DNA of 8,487 nt from Methanosalsum sp. (GTDB lineage: Archaea; Halobacteriota; Methanosarcinia; Methanosarcinales; Methanosarcinaceae), in contig SKZM01000070.1 in the NCBI GenBank assembly GCA_007127385.1, forward strand, positions 1 to 8,487, read 5' to 3'. Position 1 is the stretch's first letter. Each line of letters begins with the position of its first letter. The notes below the pieces were generated by a model. The model was not told the DNA's origin, made no database searches, and saw only the letters and a list, made by a program, of their open reading frames with translations. Position numbers and translations under genes: made by a program. Shown piece after piece: positions 1-5,722 of this stretch.

Positions 1-583
1 TCACGAATACAAGGTTTGCTCTGTCAGGTTCCGTTCCTTCCAGATCGACATTGCTCATATCGCTCATTACAAAGTTTGCACCATCAATTCTTGCATGGCT
101 CAGGTCTGCATAGCTCATATCTGCCATAACAATATTTGCACCCCTTATATCAGCGCCTGAAAAATTTGTATGACTGATATCGACCATTATGAAATTTGAA
201 CCTGCAAGATTTGCACCACTGAAATTAGCATGACTTAAATCCTGAAAAATATAATTCCCTGCTACTCCCATATCAGGCCCGCCTGTAATTATTGATGGAA
301 TGAAGGCTGGTAAAAATGATGGTGCAGTACCTGCATTCATCCATGCTGCAGTTATCAGAATTGCAATGATCACTGCTTCAGTTATGTACAGAGCGTATGC
401 CAGAAATCCTGACCTAACATGGTTTGCAATTATGTCGATACCTGCAAGAATGAATATCGCAGGCCAGAACTTCCACAGGGTCCACCAGAATCCTCCTGGA
501 AGCATTGCCAGGTTGTTCAGCAGTAACAGTATGCCGGCCACGATAAGTATAAGGGGACCGATTATGCCCGATCTGTATTTCAT
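1..583 (-). CDS. Membrane protein: LiaI/LiaF-like transmembrane region fused to pentapeptide repeats (3' end cut by window)
   Basis: Partial gene; 194 codons are visible and no stop is reached before the edge. The ATG is 4 nt after the stop of the PspC gene, with a GGTGG motif just upstream, so the two are likely co-transcribed. Residues about 6-24 and 33-53 form a hydrophobic hairpin with the Gly-Pro, Leu-rich and WxxWPxxxIxxG pattern of LiaI/LiaF-type membrane regions (DUF5668-like). A third membrane segment is at about 60-81. From about residue 110 the protein is pentapeptide repeats (A(D/N)LSx type, e.g. LSHAN FSGAN, FSGAD IRGAN), expected to fold as a right-handed quadrilateral beta-helix. 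Basic residues at the N terminus and after segment two put the repeat domain outside the cell by the positive-inside rule (inferred). LiaF-type proteins usually end in a different beta-rich domain, so this fusion is unusual. Function unknown; envelope stress sensing is a guess. Confidence 0.85.
   Translation of the reverse strand, partial: MKYRSGIIGPLILIVAGILLLLNNLAMLPGGFWWTLWKFWPAIFILAGIDIIANHVRSGFLAYALYITEAVIIAILITAAWMNAGTAPSFLPAFIPSIITGGPDMGVAGNYIFQDLSHANFSGANLAGSNFIMVDISHTNFSGADIRGANIVMADMSYADLSHARIDGANFVMSDMSNVDLEGTEPDRANLVFV
2..256 (-). repeat. 60-bp periodic coding repeat (20-residue pentapeptide coils)
   Basis: Codons 110-189 divide into four 20-residue units, followed by the start of a fifth. 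Each unit opens with N-(Y/F/I)-(I/V)-(F/M)-x-D-(L/I/M)-S and continues with SGA or similar. On the plus strand the period shows as rows of about 60 bp carrying variants of aaatttgcacc and of a gctcatat-like block. Twenty residues equal one full turn of a four-sided pentapeptide helix, so each DNA unit encodes about one coil. The units have diverged and are not identical. Confidence 0.8.
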
Positions 584-587
584 GATC

Positions 588-1100
588 TCATCCACCACGC
601 CTTATAAGTATCCATATACCAATAAACACTATCAATAAAGGCCACAGAATATTCCAGCTAAGCCACCAGAATATATCGATCCTGTCCAGTATAAGAAATA
701 TACCGATCAGTATAAGTCCTATTCCAATCCATGCCGGCCCCCTGTCCTTTTGATCATCTTTGCCAGCATTCTCATGATCATGTTTTCTGTGTTCTTCTGG
801 AGTTTCAGTTTTTTCATATTCCTGTTCTGTATTTTCCTGGCTACCTTCACTATGTTCATTATCTCTTTCCGGCAGTCCTTCTTTTTCAGGCTGGTATTTG
901 CGGAGTTTGGTTTTTTCTTCAGGTACAATTATTGCCATGACTATATATATCAGGATTCCAAGCCCGTCTATCAGGATAGCTACAATAAAAATCAGTCTTA
1001 CCACAGTTGAATCAATGTCAAAGTACTTTCCAAGACCCCCACAAACACCGGCAATCATGCGATCATCTCGGCTGCGGGTCAATTTTTTCTGATTTTCCAT
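588..1100 (-). CDS. PspC-domain membrane protein with C-terminal LiaI/LiaF-like hairpin
   Basis: This 170-residue protein has three parts. Residues about 5-62 are a PspC domain: the RxxDDRMIAGVCGGLGKYFDID signature followed by a long hydrophobic stretch ending in IVPEE. Residues 63-120 are a highly charged linker rich in Glu, Lys and His. Residues 121-167 are two membrane segments (GIGLILIGIFLIL and WPLLIVFIGIWIL) resembling the LiaI/LiaF-type region, ending in RRGG. The basic C terminus suggests that the linker is cytoplasmic (inferred). PspC proteins act in bacterial envelope stress responses; their role in archaea is largely unstudied. The ATG at 1100 has an AAGGGGG ribosome site 5 nt upstream and a TATA-like box about 55 nt upstream. 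The next gene begins 4 nt after the stop. Confidence 0.88.
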   Translation of the reverse strand: MENQKKLTRSRDDRMIAGVCGGLGKYFDIDSTVVRLIFIVAILIDGLGILIYIVMAIIVPEEKTKLRKYQPEKEGLPERDNEHSEGSQENTEQEYEKTETPEEHRKHDHENAGKDDQKDRGPAWIGIGLILIGIFLILDRIDIFWWLSWNILWPLLIVFIGIWILIRRGG

Positions 1101-1153
1101 AATATCCCCCTTAAAATGGTATTTTTCTGTTGTTTATAGTTACTATACCTGAC

Positions 1154-1161
1154 TATTTAAA
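1154..1161 (-). promoter_or_regulatory. Probable TATA box of the PspC operon
   Basis: On the minus strand this reads TTTAAATA. It lies in the 62-nt gap after the permease stop. A transcript starting about 26 bp downstream (near 1131) would have a leader of about 31 nt that includes the AAGGGGG ribosome site. No clear terminator separates it from the permease gene, so some read-through is possible. Confidence 0.5.
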
Positions 1162-1162
1162 T

Positions 1163-2290
1163 TCATACCTTGCCAGTACATGTTTTTCTGTAGTTGCGCA
1201 GGTAGGTGGCATATATTATCAGACATCCAAGTATTGCTGCAGAAATTGCCTTCACCTCAGCAGGCAAAAGATCACTGGCACTGCCCACTATGGCCGTTGC
1301 TTCAATTCCCATCCTGGAATAGATATAGTCAAGCAAAAGCCCGAAGATAATAGAGCATATTGCAATAACTGAAATATAGATCATTGCAGTTCTTGTTCCA
1401 AGAAACTTTGCTACCATTGTGATGGTGGCTGCATTGGTTGCCGGGCCTGCAAGAAGGAATACAAAGGCAGCACCGGGACTTACTCCTGCGGCAATGAATG
1501 CGGCTGCAAGGGGAGTTGAGGCTGTTGCACAGATATATAGCGGAATACCGATAACAAGCATGATCAACATTGAAGCCACACCACCTCCCAGGTATGCCTG
1601 CATAATTTCAGATGGCATGATATATGTTATCATACCGGCCAGAACTATTCCGATAACAAGCCATTTTGAAATATCTGCTACCAGATCGATGTAGGCATAT
1701 CTTGCACCCTGACCAAGCTTCTGGTAAAGTGTTTCACTATCCTGGGTGGTGCAGCATTCGTTTTCACATGAACAGGGATTTTGAACATCTTCAGATATCG
1801 AAGATGTGGGTGAGATATCGAGTATATGCCTTGGTGTGGGAACTGGTTTATCCTTCTCCAGAATATTTTCTGCAATACCTGCGGCAGAGGCAGTGATAAA
1901 TGTAGCAACTGGCCGGAAGATCGTCATGATGGGATCCAGCAGGGCATAGGTTATTGATATCGAATCCACTCCTGTTTCTGGCGTGGAGATCAGAAAAGAA
2001 AGTGTTGCACCTTTTGTAGCACCTCTTCTTTTAAGGGAGAGTGCTGCAGGAACAACACCACAGGAACAGAGAGGCAATGGCACTCCTGCAATTGATGCAT
2101 TGAGTACTGATCTCACCCTGCCTGCCGATGATCCCAGGTATTCAATGATCTTTTCATCAGGAAGGAATATCTTGAGAAGGCCGGCCACTGCAAATCCCAG
2201 AAGTAGATACGGGGCTGCTTCTGCAAAGATGTTCAGGGATTCAATTGTGCTACCATGTATAAATGAGATCAGGAAATCAAAGTATGTCAC
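1163..2290 (-). CDS. SO_0444/ArsP-family permease, probable metal or metalloid efflux
   Basis: A 375-residue polytopic membrane protein of the DUF318/ArsP_1 permease family, closest in pattern to the SO_0444 branch annotated as Cu/Zn efflux. Two family motifs are clear: PLPLCSCGVVPAA (71-83) with Cys75 and Cys77, followed by RRGATKGATLSFLISTPETG, and IPLYICATASTPLAAA (249-264) with Cys254, followed by SPGAAFVFLLAGPATNAA. These two related halves probably line the transport path. The central loop (about 145-190) is predicted cytoplasmic and carries a CSCENECC cluster (173-180), a likely metal-binding site. The start is GTG at 2290 in a GTGA overlap with the arsR stop, with a strong GGAGAGGAG ribosome site just upstream. 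Pairing with an ArsR-type repressor supports export of a thiophilic ion; which ion cannot be told from sequence. Confidence 0.88.
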   Translation of the reverse strand: MTYFDFLISFIHGSTIESLNIFAEAAPYLLLGFAVAGLLKIFLPDEKIIEYLGSSAGRVRSVLNASIAGVPLPLCSCGVVPAALSLKRRGATKGATLSFLISTPETGVDSISITYALLDPIMTIFRPVATFITASAAGIAENILEKDKPVPTPRHILDISPTSSISEDVQNPCSCENECCTTQDSETLYQKLGQGARYAYIDLVADISKWLVIGIVLAGMITYIMPSEIMQAYLGGGVASMLIMLVIGIPLYICATASTPLAAAFIAAGVSPGAAFVFLLAGPATNAATITMVAKFLGTRTAMIYISVIAICSIIFGLLLDYIYSRMGIEATAIVGSASDLLPAEVKAISAAILGCLIIYATYLRNYRKTCTGKV

Positions 2291-2637
2291 CTGCTCCTCT
2301 CCTCTACATATTTTCTGCAGACCTGCATCAGTGTTCTGATTTCTTCATCGTGAATAAAATAGATTCCAAATCTTCCTTCACGCTTTACGCCTACAATACC
2401 TGCATTCTTCATGATACTCAGGCTGTGTGAAATGGCAGATTGGGTAACACCCAGTCCTGATTCAAGTTCGCAGACACACATCTGCTTTTGTGAAAGAAGG
2501 AATAGTATCCTGAGTCTGGTATCTGACTGGAGGATATGGAATATGGTAACCATTCTGTCAAGTGTTTCATTTCCGGGTATATGTGATACCATTTCATTGA
2601 TCAGTTTTCTGTCAACTCTTTCACAGGAAATAGACAT
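2287..2637 (-). CDS. ArsR/SmtB-family metal-responsive repressor
   Basis: A winged-helix dimeric repressor that would leave its operator when it binds metal or metalloid. I chose the ATG at 2637 (116 residues). A longer frame to 2691 would overlap ecfT and run through the promoter, whereas 2637 lies about 26-29 bp below a TATA box, as for a leaderless or nearly leaderless mRNA. Residues about 25-55 carry the LxxTRLRILFLLS helix typical of the family. The sensor motif MCVCEL (53-58) gives Cys54 and Cys56, as in the alpha-3 sites of ArsR and CadC. The recognition helix is about TQSAISHSLSIMKNAG (65-80), followed by the wing KREGRFGIYF. Cys5 near the N terminus could complete a CadC-like site; Cys107 is near the C terminus. 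It overlaps the downstream permease gene by 4 nt, so the two form an autoregulated operon. Confidence 0.9.
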   Translation of the reverse strand: MSISCERVDRKLINEMVSHIPGNETLDRMVTIFHILQSDTRLRILFLLSQKQMCVCELESGLGVTQSAISHSLSIMKNAGIVGVKREGRFGIYFIHDEEIRTLMQVCRKYVEERSR

Positions 2638-2668
2638 ATATGAACATATGATAATGTATTCATATATA
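2635..2668 (-). promoter_or_regulatory. Probable ArsR operator (imperfect inverted repeat)
   Basis: Plus-strand arms CATATATGAACA (2635-2646) and TATTCATATATA (2657-2668) match as inverted repeats at 10 of 12 positions, with a 10-bp spacer. The ATATGAA/TTCATAT core resembles sites bound by SmtB/CzrA-type repressors. The element spans the TATA box, the predicted transcript start and the arsR start codon, so a bound dimer would block initiation. Confidence 0.6.
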
Positions 2669-2670
2669 AT
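2663..2670 (-). promoter_or_regulatory. TATA box of arsR-permease operon
   Basis: The minus strand reads ATTATATA just after the ecfT stop (2675). Its centre is about 29 bp from the ATG at 2637, so transcription should begin within a few nt of the start codon. No ribosome site precedes that ATG, which fits leaderless translation. Confidence 0.6.
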
Positions 2671-2674
2671 TTTT

Positions 2675-3448
2675 TCAGTAAAGTACAACAAATATCAGGA
2701 TTGCAGGTATGCAGATAAGGACAGCCCAGTCGATCCCCTTCATTTCCAGTTCATGAAGGTATGTACGTGATATTCCCTGATAGCATCGACTCTGCATTGC
2801 CATAGTCAGATCATCTGCATCCCTGATCGAACTGATTATCAGGGGAACTGCTATGGAGGATACTGCCCGCAGGATATTATGGCGTGGATTCATTCCTCTT
2901 GATATCTGTGCTTCTCTTATCTGGCGTGCATTCTCAAAAAACATCGGAATGAACCTGATAGACAGTGACATCATTGCTGCAAGGTCATGAGAGGTGATAC
3001 CTGCAGCCTTTAGAGGAAAGGGTCTAAACAATCGTTCAAGCCCGTTGGTTATCATTGAAGGCCTGGTTGTTGCTGTAAGAATGGTTGCAAATAGTATCAG
3101 CAGCACAAACCTTGTTACTACAGTCAGGCCAAGCTCAAGGCCTTCATAGGTTGGTTTAAGCGGACCCATTGAAAATATCAGGTCACCTTCGGTCAGGAGC
3201 AACTGCATAAGAAATATGAGAGGGAAAAATATCATCATCGGTTTGAGTGAATGCCAGAAAGCCCTGAATCCCGTGCCTGAAATGTATGAACAAATCATAA
3301 AAAGGATTACAAGGGCTGCGAAATGTTCTGGAATAATTGCAGCAAACACAGCAATGCTAATAAAAAGTAGAGAAATTATTTTGGTCCTGGGATCAAGACG
3401 GTGCAGAAACGAGTCTCCGGGAAAATAGGAAAAGAACAGGTTTGTCAT
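2675..3448 (-). CDS. ecfT: ECF transporter transmembrane subunit EcfT (BioN/CbiQ family)
   Basis: A 257-residue integral membrane scaffold that couples the two ATPases to the substrate-binding protein of an energy-coupling-factor importer. The N-terminal FLHRLDPRTKI (14-24) is the family's entry motif. It is followed by about four to six hydrophobic segments. The two cytoplasmic coupling motifs are AQISRGM (180-186, Arg184) and AMQSRCY (217-223, Arg221), corresponding to the A-R-G signatures that dock in the ATPase grooves. Both have Ser where Ala is commonest, and the second has Cys in place of Gly; such variation occurs in the family. The ATG overlaps the upstream ATPase stop as ATGA, with an AGGAG ribosome site 6-10 nt upstream. 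It is the last gene of the bioY operon. Confidence 0.92.
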   Translation of the reverse strand: MTNLFFSYFPGDSFLHRLDPRTKIISLLFISIAVFAAIIPEHFAALVILFMICSYISGTGFRAFWHSLKPMMIFFPLIFLMQLLLTEGDLIFSMGPLKPTYEGLELGLTVVTRFVLLILFATILTATTRPSMITNGLERLFRPFPLKAAGITSHDLAAMMSLSIRFIPMFFENARQIREAQISRGMNPRHNILRAVSSIAVPLIISSIRDADDLTMAMQSRCYQGISRTYLHELEMKGIDWAVLICIPAILIFVVLY

Positions 3449-4275
3449 CTCTTATCTCCTTTTCTATTATCCCGACACTTCAGAATCTGAGAAAGTGCAT
3501 CATCAACTGTAAAGACTGCATTATCAACATCAAATCCTCTATGCTTGATATTTCTCATAAGGGATGTGATGGGAGGTACATGGGATCGGGATCTTGTAAT
3601 AAAATCCTCTGTAGATCCGGTAAATCCAACTTTTCCTTTTCTGATCAGGATCACCTCCTCGGCAACTGATAGTATTTCCGAGATCTGGTGGGAAACCATG
3701 ACCACAGTGGTACCTCTGGAGTGTACTGCCTGCAGGTATTTAAGAAATGTCTGCCTGCCTTCTGCATCCATACCGGATGTCGGCTCATCAAGTATCAGAT
3801 ATTCTGGTCTGGTAGCCAGTACTCCTGCCATTGCCAGTCTTCTTTGCTCACCTCCACTGAGCTTGAATGGAGATTTATTCAGCTGGTTCTGGTCTATACC
3901 GACCAGTTCGCCGGCTTCCACCACTCGCTGATGTATTTCATTTTCATCAAGTTCCATATTTGAAGGGCCAAAGGCAATATCTTCATATCCGGTTGTGCAG
4001 AAAAGCTGCTTTTCCGGATTCTGAAATAACACTCCCACTATTTTTTTAACTTCCGGGATGGCTGCATTCATCCCATCAATTGTAATAGTGCCGGAATCGG
4101 GTTTGAGCAGACCATTCAAGAGCCTGATAAGTGTAGATTTGCCTGCACCACTGTCCCCGACGATTCCGGTAAATTTTCCCTTCCTAATCTCAAAGCTTAT
4201 ATTTTCAATTGCATCAGTCTGAGCAGATGTTCCCCTGTTGTATGAATAGCTTATATTCCTGAGAGTGATCGACAT
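3445..4275 (-). CDS. ecfA2: ECF transporter ATP-binding subunit (second EcfA)
   Basis: An ABC ATPase of 276 residues that powers vitamin uptake with the neighbouring EcfA. The full motif set is present: Walker A GDSGAGKST (40-48), Q-loop Gln85 in LFQNPEKQLF, signature LSGGEQRR (139-146), Walker B LILDEP (160-165) with Glu164, D-loop SGMD and switch His196. The QNPxxQ Q-loop is typical of EcfA/CbiO. A C-terminal extension of about 50 residues follows the ATPase core. The ATG at 4275 sits 25 nt inside the upstream ATPase gene and has no good ribosome site, so translation probably depends on coupling. The A1/A2 assignment is by gene order and is uncertain. Confidence 0.92.
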   Translation of the reverse strand: MSITLRNISYSYNRGTSAQTDAIENISFEIRKGKFTGIVGDSGAGKSTLIRLLNGLLKPDSGTITIDGMNAAIPEVKKIVGVLFQNPEKQLFCTTGYEDIAFGPSNMELDENEIHQRVVEAGELVGIDQNQLNKSPFKLSGGEQRRLAMAGVLATRPEYLILDEPTSGMDAEGRQTFLKYLQAVHSRGTTVVMVSHQISEILSVAEEVILIRKGKVGFTGSTEDFITRSRSHVPPITSLMRNIKHRGFDVDNAVFTVDDALSQILKCRDNRKGDKR

Positions 4276-5090
4276 ATTCTATCAGCAAGCCGGTTGATAT
4301 CTGTAAAATGAAATTCTGGTTCAATTATATTCGCCTGTTGAAGGCGCCTGATCAGCTGTATGATGTCCGGTACCTCTATTCCCATCTCTTCCAGTCCTTC
4401 CTGCATAAAGAACTCAGATGGTGGTCCTGTATATCTGATCTCATTATTGTTCATCAGCACTATTCTGTCGGCATTGAGAACTTCTTCCAGCATATGGGTC
4501 ACATAGATAATTGTTCTGCCACTGCTTCTTATATTGTTCAGGTAGGTAAGTATTTCCCGGCGTCCTCCCTGATCCAGCATGGACGTCACCTCGTCAAAGA
4601 TAATACATTCTGGGTCCATTGCCATGACACCTGCAATAGCTGCTCTCTGCATTTGCCCTCCGCTAAGACTTTTTGGTTCTCTGTCCCTGAACTCTTCCAT
4701 TGAGGTATCGGATAATGCCTTATATGTTCGCTTTTTTATGTTCTCAGAGGACAGTGCCAGATTTTCAGGACCAAAGGCTACATCTTCTTCAACTGTTGTC
4801 CTGACAAATTGTGTATCCGGGTTCTGGAAAACCATACCCACCATCTGGCGTATCGTCCATAGGTTGGAGGGTAGTGAAGTATCCATTCCATTTACAGTTA
4901 CAACCCCTTTATCAGGTATTAGCAATCCATTGAGGTGCTTTATCAGGGTGGATTTTCCGCATCCGTTTTTACCGACCAGTGCAACGAATTCTCCTCTTTT
5001 GATATCAAGACTGATTCCGTTAAGGGCTGGCGTACCGTCAGGATAACTATGGTATATATTATCCACTTTGATTATAGTTTCAGATCTCAT
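4251..5090 (-). CDS. ecfA1: ECF transporter ATP-binding subunit (first EcfA)
   Basis: An ABC ATPase of 279 residues from the ATG at 5090. Motifs: Walker A GKNGCGKST (40-48), Q-loop Gln89 in VFQNPDTQFV, signature LSGGQMQR (142-149), Walker B IIFDEV (163-168) with Glu167, D-loop SMLD and switch His199. The DEVTSMLD block has Val where DEPTS or DEATS is common; catalytic residues are intact. It should pair with the downstream ATPase as a heterodimer. Start choice is ambiguous: an in-frame TTG at 5114 has an AAAGGT ribosome-like site 5 nt upstream, while the ATG at 5090 has none but gives the usual short N terminus before the first beta strand. Either start overlaps the bioY end (11 or 35 nt). 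Confidence 0.9.
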   Translation of the reverse strand: MRSETIIKVDNIYHSYPDGTPALNGISLDIKRGEFVALVGKNGCGKSTLIKHLNGLLIPDKGVVTVNGMDTSLPSNLWTIRQMVGMVFQNPDTQFVRTTVEEDVAFGPENLALSSENIKKRTYKALSDTSMEEFRDREPKSLSGGQMQRAAIAGVMAMDPECIIFDEVTSMLDQGGRREILTYLNNIRSSGRTIIYVTHMLEEVLNADRIVLMNNNEIRYTGPPSEFFMQEGLEEMGIEVPDIIQLIRRLQQANIIEPEFHFTDINRLADRICRSLSGI

Positions 5091-5634
5091 ATTGTGTTGT
5101 GATATATGAAGCAATTGCTACCTTTATCAGATCAGCAATAATGAAGGGTACCACTCCAAGAGTCAGTGCTTCAATCAATTCCAGATCTGCAACTGCCATC
5201 ATCTGTATGACACCTGCCAGATAGATCATAGCCAGTCCACATATGATTATTGATGCATTGGATATAATCCGCTCTGGTTTTCTGATTTCTTTGAGATATC
5301 CGATCAGTAATGCAGCAAATGCAAATCCTACAAGGTATCCTCCGGTTGGACCAAGCAGGATCCCAAGCCCGGATGCACCTCCTGCAAACACAGGCAGGCC
5401 TATGATTCCAAGTAGTAAATAGACAAGTACACTGATGGTACCCCATTTCTTTCCAAGCATAGTTCCTGCCAGAAATACGAAAAGAACCTGTGCTGTTAGG
5501 GGAACCGGACTGATCGGAATGGGCACTCTTATATAGGCACCAACTGAGATCAGTGCTGCAAACAGTGCTGCAAACACCATTTTTCTTAGATCATCAGACT
5601 CTGGTGTAGGTGAACCAATTCCATTGTAAACCAT
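5080..5634 (-). CDS. bioY: Biotin ECF transporter substrate-binding protein BioY
   Basis: The biotin-capturing S component of the ECF transporter: 184 residues with about six membrane helices. The BioY hallmarks are PISPVPLTAQVLFVFLAG (40-57), GLPVFAGGASGLGILLGPTGGYLVGF (79-104) and the C-terminal VPFIIADLIKVAIA (162-175), with Asp168 and Lys171. I chose the ATG at 5634. The open frame continues upstream to 5796, but that part overlaps the thermosome gene and lacks BioY similarity. The ATG lies about 27 bp below a TATA box and has no ribosome site, which suggests a leaderless mRNA. It is followed by both ATPases and EcfT in overlapping order, giving a complete dedicated biotin importer. A biotin-operator-like element overlaps the start. 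Confidence 0.93.
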   Translation of the reverse strand: MVYNGIGSPTPESDDLRKMVFAALFAALISVGAYIRVPIPISPVPLTAQVLFVFLAGTMLGKKWGTISVLVYLLLGIIGLPVFAGGASGLGILLGPTGGYLVGFAFAALLIGYLKEIRKPERIISNASIIICGLAMIYLAGVIQMMAVADLELIEALTLGVVPFIIADLIKVAIASYITTQYEI

Positions 5635-5655
5635 GAAGTAGAAACAGTTAACATT
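5624..5655 (-). promoter_or_regulatory. Candidate BirA (biotin repressor) box at bioY start
   Basis: On the plus strand TTGTAAACC (5624-5632) is followed after 13 bp by AGTTAACAT (5646-5654), which matches 6 of 9 positions of the inverted partner GGTTTACAA. TTGTAAACC is the half-site known from the bacterial bio operator. The element lies between the TATA box and the first bioY codons, so BirA binding would block transcription when biotin is plentiful. Inferred from sequence and gene function only. Confidence 0.45.
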
Positions 5656-5656
5656 A

Positions 5657-5666
5657 GATATAAATA
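5657..5666 (-). promoter_or_regulatory. TATA box of bioY-ecf operon
   Basis: The minus strand reads TATTTATATC. Its centre is about 27 bp before the bioY ATG, the usual archaeal TATA-to-start spacing, so the transcript probably begins at or within a few nt of the start codon. Confidence 0.6.
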
Positions 5667-5677
5667 TTATTATCCAG

Positions 5678-5690
5678 AAGAAAAAAAGAG
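5678..5690 (-). terminator. Poly-T terminator of thermosome gene
   Basis: On the minus strand a T-rich tract (CTCTTTTTTTCTTC) begins about 32 nt after the thermosome stop and precedes the bioY TATA box. Archaeal RNA polymerase stops at such oligo-T tracts without a hairpin. No stable stem-loop was seen before it. Confidence 0.55.
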
Positions 5691-5722
5691 ATGGATATGG
5701 AATCCAGCAGGATATTGTCCAA

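Noticed and set aside
1..256. CRISPR-like regular spacing of about 60 bp
   Set aside because: Units are diverged along their whole length with no identical repeat and unique spacer, and they are in frame within a pentapeptide-repeat protein.
300..638. Plus-strand open frame of 112 codons
   Set aside because: It lies opposite the LiaF-like membrane region, whose minus-strand product has clear membrane segments and repeats.
2638..2691. N-terminal extension of ArsR to 2691
   Set aside because: It would place the TATA box and operator inside the coding region and overlap ecfT; the extra residues are unlike ArsR family N termini.
4579..5046. Plus-strand open frame of 155 codons opposite the first EcfA
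   Set aside because: It is antisense to a clear ABC ATPase with all motifs and its translation shows no coherent domain.
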